Counted from the first letter of the stretch, positions 29,848 to 38,872 are shown. The stretch is 64,000 nucleotides of DNA from DAIOEK01 sp963721445 (GCA_963721445.1 CAVRIZ010000005.1:372001-436000), one strand, 5' to 3'. Program-made: numbers and translations. The notes: generated from the letters alone by a model not told the origin.

Positions 29848-29876
29848 AGTGTATCATAGACAATCGCCGATGTCAA
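29848..29876 (-). promoter_or_regulatory. Promoter of the methionine operon
   Basis: TTGACA (29871-29876), 17 bases, TACACT (29848-29853) preceded by TGA. The expected start lies just upstream of the SAM aptamer. Confidence 0.8.
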
Positions 29877-29902
29877 AAATGGAGGTTATGCAAAAAATTA
29901 AG

Positions 29903-29929
29903 CGACCAATCAGATTCCCCGATTGGTCG
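29903..29929 (-). terminator. Terminator after the response regulator
   Basis: CGACCAATC and GATTGGTCG make a 9-bp stem, followed on the minus strand by CTTAATTTTTT. 29 bases past the regulator stop. Confidence 0.8.
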
Positions 29930-29957
29930 TTGGATATTGTTTCTGATGAACCACACC

Positions 29958-30773
29958 TTACATGTAGGTTTCGTGCAGATCCAGCCGCGAGGAATGCTTG
30001 AATGCACCAGTCTCTTCATCCGTATTAAGCCGGTATCCCAATCCTTCACGGGATAATATAATTTTTGGCGCAGCCATATCTTCTTCCAGTTTTCCGCGCA
30101 GAATATGGATAAAGTATTTGATCCGGTTCTGGATCTTTTCGTTATCTTCACCCCATACTTCACGAGCGATCACTTCCTTGCTAACCAATTTTGGCGCGAA
30201 ACGGACCAGGACCGAAAAGACATCAAATTCTTTCGTGGGTAAGAGGATCTTTTTATCCTTGTGGGTAATTTCCCTTGCTTCAACATCTACAGTGAGATCG
30301 ATCGTTGGAAATGAATAGGACGAAACCGGTGGGACATATCGGGTCCGGCGGACTACCGTATTCACTCTAGCCACCAACTCGGGTGGATAGAATGGTTTGG
30401 TAATGTAATCATCCGCACCAAACTGTAGTCCTTCGACCACATCATCCTTCAATGATCGGGCTGAGACAATTACGATCGGTGCGTTGGTTATGGTTCTGAG
30501 GTGGTGAAAGGTCTCGTACCCATCCATTTCAGGCATCATCAGGTCCAATAACACGACATCAGGTTGCGTATGGGGGCATTTATCGATGGCGTCCAATCCA
30601 CTGGCGGCGCCAATTACATCCATTCCGGCACCCATCAGAACGATCTTTATCATGCGGATGGTATCCGGTTCGTCATCCACTATCATCGCCGTGATCCGTT
30701 TGTGACCTGTCGTCACCATGTCCAGGTCCACGCCCCGGTCTGACTGAATATTTGATGCTGTTCGCACTGCCAT
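29958..30773 (-). CDS. OmpR/PhoB-family response regulator, orphan
   Basis: 271 aa. Receiver domain about residues 27-145 with the acidic pocket DDE, phospho-acceptor Asp in VVLLDLMMPEMDG and Lys in DDYITKPF. A DNA-binding winged-helix domain follows (about 160-255; LLPTKEFDVFSVLVRF, REVWGED, IHILRGKLEED, GLGYRL). The N-terminal extension of about 25 residues is unusual; an internal start (MIVDDEPDT) is possible. No histidine kinase is nearby, so its signal is unknown. It lies upstream of, and in the same orientation as, the methionine operon but is separated by a terminator. Confidence 0.88.
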   Translation of the reverse strand: MAVRTASNIQSDRGVDLDMVTTGHKRITAMIVDDEPDTIRMIKIVLMGAGMDVIGAASGLDAIDKCPHTQPDVVLLDLMMPEMDGYETFHHLRTITNAPIVIVSARSLKDDVVEGLQFGADDYITKPFYPPELVARVNTVVRRTRYVPPVSSYSFPTIDLTVDVEAREITHKDKKILLPTKEFDVFSVLVRFAPKLVSKEVIAREVWGEDNEKIQNRIKYFIHILRGKLEEDMAAPKIILSREGLGYRLNTDEETGAFKHSSRLDLHETYM

Positions 30774-30814
30774 ATGACCTCTGGTTTTCGTCTTTGTTAT
30801 CGCCGCTGATTCGA

Positions 30815-31258
30815 TTACTTCATCTGCGCCAAGACTTCCATGAGTCGAGAATTCTGTTTGATCAGTAGCATGATCGCATTAAAGTTGTATTCGGTTCCCA
30901 GAACCTGTTGTTTCGCGGTGGTATTCACATTGGTGTTGTTGTATACATCCTTTTTATAATCAGCCAGCATGGTGGCGGATAATGCATCCAGGTTCGTGGT
31001 GTAAGCTGTCACACTTCGGATAACCTCATTACGATGAATAATTTCCTGTTGGTAGTGAACCTGGGACATGATCGATGAATAAACGCTCAAAAGTACCTGC
31101 AACCCCATGAAAATGACAAGGACGATCAGCCACCAATTCTTCTTATTTTTCGAAGTATCGGAAAAAAAAGGTCCGGTTACAGATTCAATTTCCTTTGATT
31201 TTTTCGGAGCTCGTTTTGGAAGTTTGAGATTATTTTCCTGTGATTCGATCTGTTCCAT
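30815..31258 (-). CDS. Small single-pass membrane protein of unknown function
   Basis: 147 aa. A Lys-rich cytoplasmic N terminus (about 1-40), one membrane helix (about 42-62, WWLIVLVIFMGLQVLLSVY) and an extracytoplasmic helical domain. I recognise no family. It sits between the RTX-protein gene and the response regulator on the same strand, 41 bases from the regulator, so it could be co-transcribed with it and act as a sensor partner; that is speculation. Confidence 0.65.
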   Translation of the reverse strand: MEQIESQENNLKLPKRAPKKSKEIESVTGPFFSDTSKNKKNWWLIVLVIFMGLQVLLSVYSSIMSQVHYQQEIIHRNEVIRSVTAYTTNLDALSATMLADYKKDVYNNTNVNTTAKQQVLGTEYNFNAIMLLIKQNSRLMEVLAQMK

Positions 31259-31302
31259 AATGTACTCCGGCCGCGATAGTTCTACTCATTTATTGCAAGG
31301 GC

Positions 31303-31341
31303 ATGACAAGAAGGACGGAAGAACCGCGTCCTTCTTGTCAT
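31303..31341 (-). terminator. Hairpin after the RTX gene
   Basis: Perfect 15-bp stem (ATGACAAGAAGGACG and complement) with a 9-base loop, 20 bases after the stop. No clear U run, so it may be a stability element. Confidence 0.6.
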
Positions 31342-31360
31342 TTGAATTATGATTATTTCG

Positions 31361-34300
31361 TTACGGTGCAACCGCCAGAACGGTGCCTAAGTAATCAGTG
31401 GACAGGTTCATTCTGCCATCGGCTACAGCAAACTCTGCCAACTTACCCCAGGCTCCACCAGCAGAGGAGGTATCCCAGAACAGAGGCAGCATGCTTGCGC
31501 TATTGTCCTTCGCATTGATCGAGAGCGAGTAATCAAAGGAGAGGCTGGCTGGTTTTGGTGAAAGCGGGCTCAAACTGCCGGCATCGACGCCCTGTAAGAG
31601 GTTCAGTGTGACGCCGGTGTCCAGTTTATTGGGTTCCACTGTCGCAGGTAAGGTGTCTGTGGATTCGGATACGAATGTCGCCCAGAATGATCTTCCGTCC
31701 ATATTCTCGCAGAGACCATTGATGGTCACCTGGTCACTTGTAGGAAGAACCAGTGTGAATGATTGGGCTGGGTCGGTGCAGGTTAGAAGGACAGGATCTG
31801 CACCAGTTACCGGGATGATAGTCTCCAAACCGCCATCGCTCAAAATTGGTTTTATGGGCAATGCTCTCGGTGCTTCGATGCTGAACCAGTTGTCCTGGTG
31901 GGACACAAATCCTTGCCGTGGAATGGCGTCAAGATCGGTATCCATCCCATCGGTAAGATCATAGCTGTTGAGCAAATCGGTACCGTCGCCACCGTAGAGG
32001 TTATCCACGCCTGCGCCGCCACTGAAGGAGTCATCGCCCTCACCGCCGAAGAGATCGTCTGCACCTGCGCCGCCACTGATGAGATCATCGCCAGCGTTAC
32101 CTTCGATCGTGTTATCCAGTTCATTACCACCGAGATCATCAGCCTGGCTGGTGCCGAATAAGTTGGTGAATAAGCCTGTCAACTTGATCCAGAGAGAATT
32201 ACCATCCCAGGAAGCTACCTGTTGTCTTTCGGTGCTGCCAAGGTCAATGGTAACGGCATGGTCGTACTGGCTGAAATCAAGTGTATCGACTGATCCGGAG
32301 TTCTCTTGATCGGATACGAGTTCCAGGTCACCCGATGCACCTGCCATAAAGTTGAAGAAGTTGATCCCCGCGCCACCGTAGATTACAGTTGGTCCGGTTG
32401 GTTCGAGAGATAGCGGCGCAAAGGCCTGGTTTTGGTCAAAACCTTCCGCCCCGTTTACACCCTGGATAATGAAGGTGTCATCACCGGCATCGCCGTAGAT
32501 CGTATCAACACCTTCGCTGGTGGTAATGGTGTCGTCGCCTTCATCACCGTGGATCAGGTCGTTACCGACCCCACCGTTCATGAAATCGCCATCAGCGCCA
32601 CCATTCATGATGTCGTCCCCGGCATCTCCGCTCATGGTATCAGTCCCGACGCCGCCATTAAGGACATCCGCATCATCGCCACCATTTAAGGTGTCGTTTC
32701 CAGCGTCTCCGTTGAGTGTATCGCTGCCAACGCCACCATTTAGGACATCAGCATCATCGCCGCCGTTCAATGTGTCGTTACCAGCTTCTCCATTTAGGAG
32801 GTCGCTGCCGACGCCGCCATTGAGGATATCACCATCGTCGCCACCGTTAAGAGTGTCATCACCGGCATCCCCATTCAGGATGTCGCTCCCAACACCGCCG
32901 TTGAGGACATCCGCATCTTCTCCGCCGTTGAGGGTGTCATCACCGGCATCCCCATTCAGGATGTCGCTGCCGACGCCGCCACTGAGGGTATCACCAGCAT
33001 CGCCACCATTAAGGGTGTCATCACCGGCATCCCCATTTAAGGTATCAGCACCAACACCCCCGTTGAGAATGTCATCATCATTGCCGCCGTTGAGGGTATC
33101 GTTACCTTCATCGCCGTAGAGTGTATCCACACCATCGTCACCGGATATAGTATCGTTTCCTGCTCCCCCAAGGGATTTGTCATCACCGGCGCCGCCAAGG
33201 ATTGTGTCATCACCGCCTTCGCCATAGAGATTATCGTTTCCATTGCCACCGTCTAATCTATCATTCCCGGCTCCAGCCCAAAGGTCATCGTTGCCTTCGC
33301 CACCCAGGAGAGAATCATCTCCATTTTCGCCCAGAAGGAGATCATTTCCCAGGCCGCCGTCTAGATCGTCATTTTCGGAACCACCATAAAGTTGATCATT
33401 ACCATCACCACCCAACAGGGTATCTAAACCAGAATCTCCGTAGAGAAGATCGTCCCCAGTACCACCATTCAAGTGGTCTTCCCCTGCATTGCCATGAAGG
33501 GTATCTACCCCAGCCCCACCAGAGATAGTATCATTTCCATTACCGCCATTGATGGTGTCATCCCCATCACCGCCATCTAGGGTATCTGAGAGGGTGCCAC
33601 CATAAAGGGTATCATTGCCTGCCATTCCATAAAAGAAAACGCCACCAATTGAAAACAATGAGCCATCAATGATATTGTCACGGGCATTCCCTGTAAGGTT
33701 GGCGCGTTCAATACTACTCAATGTGTCGAGTGTGCTTGATGATCCTCCAGAAGAGCTCGGGGGCAACACAGTATTATCAATACTTGTTCCATAATGACCA
33801 TCGTAACTGTCTACTATTCCAACCCACTTGGATAAGAGCAATGAGTAATACTCAAGTGTATATCTTCGACTATACCAGGAACGGACAGAAGAAGTGGTTG
33901 TCGTAGATGTTAAATACTCAGAATCTGTTGTTAACCTGGTATTCGTAAGTGTGTAATTTAAATCGGTGGTCGACGTCGTTGAATCATTGAACTGCTGCGT
34001 TGACTGAACTCCACCGGGTTGATAATCTATCTGTTCTCTGCAAGTCGTCCAGAAAAAAATTCTACAAGTGTACTCAGAATAAGCATCGGTAGGGATATTT
34101 GTTTCAGCCGGTGGAGTTGTGTCAACAGTGGTTACATTATCTGTTACCATCGTTTCCAACAAAGTATCGGTTTCTGACCCACCGTTTATGTTATCAGTAC
34201 CAAGCCCGCCGGTGAGCGTATCATTTCCCGACCCGCCATTAATGGTGTCGTTACCTGTTCCGCCATTTATTGTGTCGGTTCCGGTGCCGCCATTCAGCGT

Positions 34301-34564
34301 ATCATTCCCATCCTCGCCATTGATCGTGTCATTCCCACCATTGGTATTGACGGTATCATTTCCGCCACCTGCGAGAACGGTATCATTTCCACTGCCCGTA
34401 TTGACGGTATCGTTTGCACCGTCGCACACTACATTGTTTCCTGGGTAAGTTGTACAATTCGCATATACCAGGTTCACTGGACCAAAAGCGGTCAGTAAAA
34501 GTCCGGTGAGCATAAAAATGGATAAGGACTTGTGAATAAGAGTGGTAACCCGTCTGTGTATCAT
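31361..34564 (-). CDS. Large secreted RTX (hemolysin-type calcium-binding) repeat protein
   Basis: 1067 aa. A signal peptide of about 35 residues (IFMLTGLLLTAFGPVNLVYA) precedes two blocks of GGxGxDxLx nonapeptides. The short block (about 45-135) and the long block (about 310-690, plus a third small one near 820-870) would form calcium-binding beta-rolls. Between them is a Thr/Ser-rich segment with two Cys pairs (YTCRIFFWTTC). The C-terminal 200 residues have a beta-rich, non-repeat domain beginning about GLETIIPVTGADPVLLTC. Likely a surface or S-layer-like/adhesive protein; no type I secretion genes are near. Start follows GGGAGG. A strong promoter and structured leader precede it. Confidence 0.87.
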   Translation of the reverse strand: MIHRRVTTLIHKSLSIFMLTGLLLTAFGPVNLVYANCTTYPGNNVVCDGANDTVNTGSGNDTVLAGGGNDTVNTNGGNDTINGEDGNDTLNGGTGTDTINGGTGNDTINGGSGNDTLTGGLGTDNINGGSETDTLLETMVTDNVTTVDTTPPAETNIPTDAYSEYTCRIFFWTTCREQIDYQPGGVQSTQQFNDSTTSTTDLNYTLTNTRLTTDSEYLTSTTTTSSVRSWYSRRYTLEYYSLLLSKWVGIVDSYDGHYGTSIDNTVLPPSSSGGSSSTLDTLSSIERANLTGNARDNIIDGSLFSIGGVFFYGMAGNDTLYGGTLSDTLDGGDGDDTINGGNGNDTISGGAGVDTLHGNAGEDHLNGGTGDDLLYGDSGLDTLLGGDGNDQLYGGSENDDLDGGLGNDLLLGENGDDSLLGGEGNDDLWAGAGNDRLDGGNGNDNLYGEGGDDTILGGAGDDKSLGGAGNDTISGDDGVDTLYGDEGNDTLNGGNDDDILNGGVGADTLNGDAGDDTLNGGDAGDTLSGGVGSDILNGDAGDDTLNGGEDADVLNGGVGSDILNGDAGDDTLNGGDDGDILNGGVGSDLLNGEAGNDTLNGGDDADVLNGGVGSDTLNGDAGNDTLNGGDDADVLNGGVGTDTMSGDAGDDIMNGGADGDFMNGGVGNDLIHGDEGDDTITTSEGVDTIYGDAGDDTFIIQGVNGAEGFDQNQAFAPLSLEPTGPTVIYGGAGINFFNFMAGASGDLELVSDQENSGSVDTLDFSQYDHAVTIDLGSTERQQVASWDGNSLWIKLTGLFTNLFGTSQADDLGGNELDNTIEGNAGDDLISGGAGADDLFGGEGDDSFSGGAGVDNLYGGDGTDLLNSYDLTDGMDTDLDAIPRQGFVSHQDNWFSIEAPRALPIKPILSDGGLETIIPVTGADPVLLTCTDPAQSFTLVLPTSDQVTINGLCENMDGRSFWATFVSESTDTLPATVEPNKLDTGVTLNLLQGVDAGSLSPLSPKPASLSFDYSLSINAKDNSASMLPLFWDTSSAGGAWGKLAEFAVADGRMNLSTDYLGTVLAVAP
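32503..33070 (-). repeat. Seven tandem 81-bp units inside the RTX gene
   Basis: Each unit encodes 27 residues, i.e. three nonapeptides of the pattern LNGGVGSDxLNGDAGDDTLNGG-DDAD in shortened form. About seven consecutive copies are alike at the DNA level and differ by a few bases, so the 27-bp RTX unit has been amplified as a higher-order triplet. Confidence 0.8.
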
Positions 34565-34616
34565 CTACTGCCTCCCTTTTGCAGATAACAGGCTGGTTTA
34601 GCTCTTATTAACGAAA

Positions 34617-34690
34617 AAACCAGCCATTTGTTTGACCGGTTTCGCTATTTGCTCCCTGCAGATGCTTCCGACATTTCCGGAAAAGCGACC
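34617..34690 (-). promoter_or_regulatory. Structured leader with terminator upstream of the RTX gene
   Basis: On the minus strand a helix pairs GGTCGCT (34684-34690) with AGCG-AA-ACC (34638-34646). It encloses a TTCCG/CGGAA hairpin and another small GC-rich segment. The AAACC of the closing helix is also the 5' arm of a 10-bp terminator hairpin (34617-34642) that ends in six T. The two folds are mutually exclusive, as in a riboswitch or protein-controlled leader. I do not recognise it as any known class. From 34793 to 34928 I see nothing. Confidence 0.5.
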
Positions 34691-34764
34691 AAATTACATC
34701 AGCAGATCATGGCTTTCGATTGAAATATGAAGGATCATCCCCTGATTAATGCAGGATTAATATT

Positions 34765-34792
34765 ATTATAGCCTTATGAAATGGTTTGTCAA
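34765..34792 (-). promoter_or_regulatory. Consensus promoter of the RTX gene
   Basis: TTGACA (34787-34792), 16 bases, TATAAT (34765-34770): both hexamers are perfect. The predicted leader is about 190 bases. Confidence 0.85.
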
Positions 34793-34928
34793 TAGTTTTA
34801 TGCAAGTTAGTTTGAAGTTAGTTTTCAAATTTCACAATACTATTCCAATTCAATAGCAATAAGCCCTGAGCTTGATTTGTCGCATTTGCCTTCAATAATG
34901 GAAAAGCTGATTCAATTCCCCCGTAGTG

Positions 34929-35012
34929 TGGGGCGGGTGGGGGTCGAACCCACACAACCTCTCGGTCGGCAGATTTTAAGTCTGCTGCGTCTGCCTATTC
35001 CGCCACCGCCCC
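34929..35012 (-). tRNA. tRNA-Leu (anticodon TAA)
   Basis: An 84-base cloverleaf. Acceptor GGGGCGG (35006-35012) pairs with CCGCCCC (34930-34936). The anticodon loop reads CTTAAAA, so TAA. A long variable arm (CGACCGAGAGGTTG) marks class II, and the T loop is GTTCGAC. CCA is not encoded. Confidence 0.95.
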
Positions 35013-35045
35013 GTGCTTCCAATTCTATCGTATCCCCGACAGCCG

Positions 35046-35696
35046 TCAAGAGCGAGATCGCCTTTTCTGCCACCTCGCCCACTGGCTGGCAAAATGCACC
35101 CAGTATGGTGATAATCTGCCGATAACCACTCCCTTACCGAGGGCATCCTTCAACCCAACCGAGTCGTTGAAATCTGGTAAGTCGACCACCGCCGTCCCCA
35201 ACTCCAGAGCGGTATGCGCATCCGATCCTGCGGTACCGGCTACACCATGTTGGAGGGCATATCGGGCTGCCTGGTCATTATGCAATTGCCTGAAACAGCG
35301 GGCATTGAATACCTCGATCGCATCCACCTTTTCAATGATCCCATCCAGGTCATAAATATTCCACGCACCTGATCGATACTCGTCGAACGGATGCGAAACA
35401 CTGATGAAGGCGCCCTGGTCCCTTAACCTGTGGATGGCATCCTCAGGAGACAATCCCCCCGGAATTTCCTCCTCAACAAAGAAGGCCAACAATTCGCCTC
35501 TCGTTGTCTTGATCTCTTCCCCGACGATCACATATTCAGGTGCAATCGTACGCGCCACGCGGGCGCCGGCGATGGAATTATGATCGGTGACGATGACCTT
35601 CCCCAGTCCTTTTGACTTACAAACCGAAACCAGCTTTTCAGGTTCCAGCAGGCTATCTTTTGACCAGCGTGTATGGCAATGGAACTCAACTCTCAT
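35046..35696 (-). CDS. PHP-domain phosphoesterase
   Basis: 216 aa. The PHP metal-binding motifs are visible: FHCHTRWSKDS (first HxH), VTDHNSIAGA, GEEIKT, SVSHPFDEYR and GSDAHTALELG. These proteins hydrolyse phosphoesters, for example nucleoside 3',5'-bisphosphate or oligoribonucleotide ends; the exact substrate is unclear. ATG 35696 follows GGAGGAG; an in-frame start eight codons upstream is less likely. Possibly co-transcribed with the downstream tRNA-Leu. Confidence 0.85.
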   Translation of the reverse strand: MRVEFHCHTRWSKDSLLEPEKLVSVCKSKGLGKVIVTDHNSIAGARVARTIAPEYVIVGEEIKTTRGELLAFFVEEEIPGGLSPEDAIHRLRDQGAFISVSHPFDEYRSGAWNIYDLDGIIEKVDAIEVFNARCFRQLHNDQAARYALQHGVAGTAGSDAHTALELGTAVVDLPDFNDSVGLKDALGKGVVIGRLSPYWVHFASQWARWQKRRSRS

Positions 35697-35828
35697 ACCA
35701 GTTCTCCTCCATCTGATCATTTTACCCTGAACTGATCTAAATATTATCCAAATGGAACTACAGATAGAATGTCAGACTGCCTTTTATTTTCAGTATTACT
35801 CGCTACAATCAAGTTACCGGAGAATAAA

Positions 35829-36776
35829 ATGGATAATCCCCAACCAGATAGAAACCTGGCACTCATCATTGGCGCTTCAGGGATCGATGTGATCGGTGTA
35901 CCGGATACTTCGCTTGACTCGACCACGACCACACCCGCCAGGATTCGGGTGTTCTATGGCGGGGTTGCCCGCAATGTCGCGGAGAATCTCGCTCATCTCG
36001 GTCAGCCTGTCAGTCTGATCACGGCTGTGGGTGAAGATGCGCTTGGTATGGACATCTTGGAACACTTGCAGAAAGAAGGGGTCGATGTGGCAGGTTGTCT
36101 ACGCTGCGATGCCTGTAACACCGGAGTGTATCTAGCGATCCTGTCAAAGGAAGGTGAACGCTCCCTGGCTATGGCAGATCGTAGGAATGTGGATCAGTTA
36201 ATTCCGGCTTTCATCGAACTACAATCCAATGCCTTCCAGAAAGCAGGCATTCTCTTCCTGGATGCGAATCTATCCCCGCCAGCAATTCGGACGGTCATGA
36301 AGTTGGCTCATAAATTTAAAGTGCCGGTGTGCGCAGATCCTGCTTCCATTTCGTTGGCTTCCCGGTTGATCCCGTATCTATCGCAGCTTGAAATGATCAC
36401 TCCCAACGCACAGGAAGCTGCTGCCCTGGTCGGCTGGTCAGATGAAGTGCTGGATCTACCGAAGACGATGGTGGCTGCTCGACGACTGGTTGAATTGGGT
36501 GTCAAAACAGCATTGATTACGATGGGCGAAAAGGGTGTTTGCTATGCCTCTGCGGAAACGAATGGCCATATCCCGTCGATCCTGACCAATGTCGTGGACC
36601 CAACAGGTGCGGGTGATTCACTTACAAGCGTGGTGATCTACGCATATCTGAATGGTATTTCCATTGATGATGGTATTCGTCTGGGTGTTTCTGCTGCTTC
36701 CCTGACCCTGCGGGAATATGGTCCGATCAACCCGAACCTGAGTATGGAAACCATTTACGAGAACCTTGTCATCTAG
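35829..36776 (+). CDS. psuK: PfkB-family kinase, probable pseudouridine kinase
   Basis: Phosphorylates pseudouridine at the 5' position. 315 aa. PfkB patterns: GGVARNVAENLAHLG near the N terminus and the catalytic DPTGAGDSLTS near the C terminus. The specific call rests on its neighbour, the pseudouridine-5'-phosphate glycosidase beginning ten bases downstream. Together they degrade pseudouridine to uracil and ribose-5-phosphate. ATG 35829 follows GGAG. A TACAAT at about 35809 may be a -10 box. Confidence 0.88.
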   Translation: MDNPQPDRNLALIIGASGIDVIGVPDTSLDSTTTTPARIRVFYGGVARNVAENLAHLGQPVSLITAVGEDALGMDILEHLQKEGVDVAGCLRCDACNTGVYLAILSKEGERSLAMADRRNVDQLIPAFIELQSNAFQKAGILFLDANLSPPAIRTVMKLAHKFKVPVCADPASISLASRLIPYLSQLEMITPNAQEAAALVGWSDEVLDLPKTMVAARRLVELGVKTALITMGEKGVCYASAETNGHIPSILTNVVDPTGAGDSLTSVVIYAYLNGISIDDGIRLGVSAASLTLREYGPINPNLSMETIYENLVI

Positions 36777-36786
36777 CAGGAGAAAC

Positions 36787-37719
36787 ATGGATCCGTTGCC
36801 TTCCCATTATGTAGTTCACCCAGACGTGGCAAGAGCTCTCGAACTTGGGTTGCCGGTTGTATCCCTTGAGTCAGCCGTCATCACCCACGGTCTGCCCCAC
36901 CCGGAGAATCTGAATCTGGCCCGTGACCTTGAACGCATCGCAATTGAAGAGGGGGCTACACCTGCCACGATCGCGATGCTGGAGGGTAAAGTCCATATCG
37001 GTTTATCCCCGGAGGAACTGGAAAAGCTTGCAACTGCCGTCCGCCCGCGAAAGATCAGCCGCAGAGATTATCCAATCGCAATTGCCCGCGGGTTGACCGG
37101 TGGGACAACCGTCGCCGGAACGATCATCGCAGCGCATCGGGCAGGTATTGACGTCTTTGCCACAGGCGGAATTGGAGGGGTTCATCGCGGAAGCATGTGG
37201 GATATTTCTGCCGATTTGCCTGAATTGGGCAGGACTCCGATCGCAGTCATATGCAGCGGAGCGAAAGCGATTCTGGATCTTCCCGCCACGTTGGAATATC
37301 TGGAAACCAATGGCGTTTTGGTGATCGGCTACCAAACAGATGAATTCCCGGCGTTTTACACCCGATCCAGCGGATTAATATTGGATACTCGAGTGGATAA
37401 CGTTGAAGAATTAGCCCTCCTCTTTCATGTCCATAAATCCATAGGGTTACAATCTGCGCTATTGATCTCCCAACCGCCACCAATTGATTTGGATATTCCT
37501 CCAAATACAATGGAGTCGTTTGTAAATAAAGCTTTGGAAAAAGCAAAAAGCGCTGAGATCAGCGGTCCTGCGGTCACACCCTATTTACTGGAACAGGTAA
37601 ACATCTTATCTGGCGGGGCAAGCCTCATCTCGAACCTGGGATTATTGAAGCAAAACGCAAGGTTGGCTGCCAAACTCGCGATCGCCATCTCCTCGAAAAA
37701 GAGCTTTATCTCGAGTTAG
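36787..37719 (+). CDS. psuG: Pseudouridine-5'-phosphate glycosidase
   Basis: Cleaves the C-glycosidic bond of pseudouridine 5'-phosphate to uracil and ribose 5-phosphate. 310 aa. Family blocks: VSLESAVITHGLPHPENL, GATPATIAMLEG, GGTTVAGTIIAAHRAGI with VFATGGIGGVHRG, and CSGAKAILDLPATLE. The catalytic Lys is in the SGAKAILD segment region. ATG 36787 follows CAGGAGAAA. Uracil released could feed upp at 18.3 kb. Confidence 0.94.
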   Translation: MDPLPSHYVVHPDVARALELGLPVVSLESAVITHGLPHPENLNLARDLERIAIEEGATPATIAMLEGKVHIGLSPEELEKLATAVRPRKISRRDYPIAIARGLTGGTTVAGTIIAAHRAGIDVFATGGIGGVHRGSMWDISADLPELGRTPIAVICSGAKAILDLPATLEYLETNGVLVIGYQTDEFPAFYTRSSGLILDTRVDNVEELALLFHVHKSIGLQSALLISQPPPIDLDIPPNTMESFVNKALEKAKSAEISGPAVTPYLLEQVNILSGGASLISNLGLLKQNARLAAKLAIAISSKKSFISS

Positions 37720-37748
37720 ACCCTGAATTTTTATTGTAGCTCAATAGC

Positions 37749-38768
37749 TTATGGCAAAGGCGAGGTAGGAGACCGGGTAACACTGGGGGTTCTGGTCGCA
37801 GTCAAACTTGGAACCAACGTTGGCGTGCGGGTTCGAGTGGGGGTCCGGGTCTGAGTCGCGGTCTTGCTGGGTACAACGGTAGTCGTTGGCCGGAGTGTCC
37901 TTGTCAGGGTTGGGGTTCGGGTGATGGTCGGTGTTCGGGTCGCGGTGGCGGTTGGTGAAAGGGTAGGTGTAAAGGATGGGGTAGCGCTGGGTCTGACTGT
38001 GGGTGAATTACCGGTAACTTTAAATCGCCCGGAAATTTTCCAGAATGAGCCATTAAAGATCTGCACTTCGTAATCACCTGCAATCCATTGCGAGGGATCG
38101 GGAGCCCAATCGGTATATCCGTAGCCGCCTGTTCCGCCATTCCAAGGATATGACTCATAAAATACCAATTCCCCATCACGATACCAGAGAGCGGACCATT
38201 GTGATCCATCCAACATCCCATCAAAACTGAATAATCCATAAATGTGTTGGACGGGATTCTTAAAGGTCGTATCGGATTCAATCGGTTGGAAATTGTAATC
38301 AATATTGCGGGCGAATTGAATTGGGCTAAATACCGCTGCCGGATTAGGGGTCACCACTCCACGGAATTGCGTTTCGACCGCGATCGGTATGGATGGGGTT
38401 GAGGTTGAAGTTGGAGTGTTGGATACGAGTGGTGTCAAAGTTATGGTGGGGGTGAGGGTTATGGTGGGCGTGGTGGTAATGGAAGGCGTGAGGGTTATCG
38501 TCGGCGTTCGTGTCAGGGTTGGGCTCGGTTCAAAAAAGGTATAGATGGCCGGTTCCGCATAACCGTTTAGGAAGATAGCTATCCCGATCAGAATAAGCGC
38601 AAAGAACAATAATCGCCAGCCACCGATGGACATATCCCTTCGTTTACGGAAGTACGGCAAATTGCGTGAACCCATGACACGCCGTATCCCGACGATGATG
38701 AAGATCACAATCAAGAGAAGGCAAATATAGAATGCAATGGATACAGTGAAGTGGATTTCCAGGTTCAT
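37749..38768 (-). CDS. Membrane protein with Thr/Pro-rich repeats
   Basis: 339 aa. Two membrane helices (about 9-28 and 50-68) are followed by a TPTITLTP-type linker (about 80-125). A folded extracytoplasmic domain comes next (about 135-252; SALWYRDGELVFYESYPWNGG, WIAGDYEVQIF). The end is a second long Thr/Pro/Arg-rich tail with TRTPT repeats. Function unknown; the folded domain resembles ligand-binding modules of Chloroflexota surface proteins, a loose impression. Divergent from the Ser/Thr kinase gene, 104 bases apart. Confidence 0.75.
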   Translation of the reverse strand: MNLEIHFTVSIAFYICLLLIVIFIIVGIRRVMGSRNLPYFRKRRDMSIGGWRLLFFALILIGIAIFLNGYAEPAIYTFFEPSPTLTRTPTITLTPSITTTPTITLTPTITLTPLVSNTPTSTSTPSIPIAVETQFRGVVTPNPAAVFSPIQFARNIDYNFQPIESDTTFKNPVQHIYGLFSFDGMLDGSQWSALWYRDGELVFYESYPWNGGTGGYGYTDWAPDPSQWIAGDYEVQIFNGSFWKISGRFKVTGNSPTVRPSATPSFTPTLSPTATATRTPTITRTPTLTRTLRPTTTVVPSKTATQTRTPTRTRTPTLVPSLTATRTPSVTRSPTSPLP

Positions 38769-38858
38769 CTTTGAGGATTATAGCATACCGAGGTGTTCCT
38801 CCATTCCCGACTGTCCAAATATACCCTTAAATCGAAGGTCTTCCAGCCTATCTCTTGT

Positions 38859-38864
38859 TATAAT
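38859..38864 (+). promoter_or_regulatory. -10 box of the kinase gene, leaderless start
   Basis: TATAAT ends exactly 8 bases before the ATG at 38873, the same spacing as at ruvB. No ribosome site. Confidence 0.5.
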
Positions 38865-38872
38865 CATATCCA

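Noticed and set aside
32520..33119. A long plus-strand ORF rich in Ser and Pro opposite the RTX gene
   Set aside because: It is the reverse reading of the 27-bp RTX repeats and has no ribosome site or known domain.
32500..33250. Regular repeats considered as a CRISPR array
   Set aside because: The units are coding RTX nonapeptides without unique spacers.
34591..34625. The downstream AAACCAGCC arm as a classical antiterminator for the RTX leader
   Set aside because: It lies after the U run, so it is made too late to block termination; only the upstream helix can compete.
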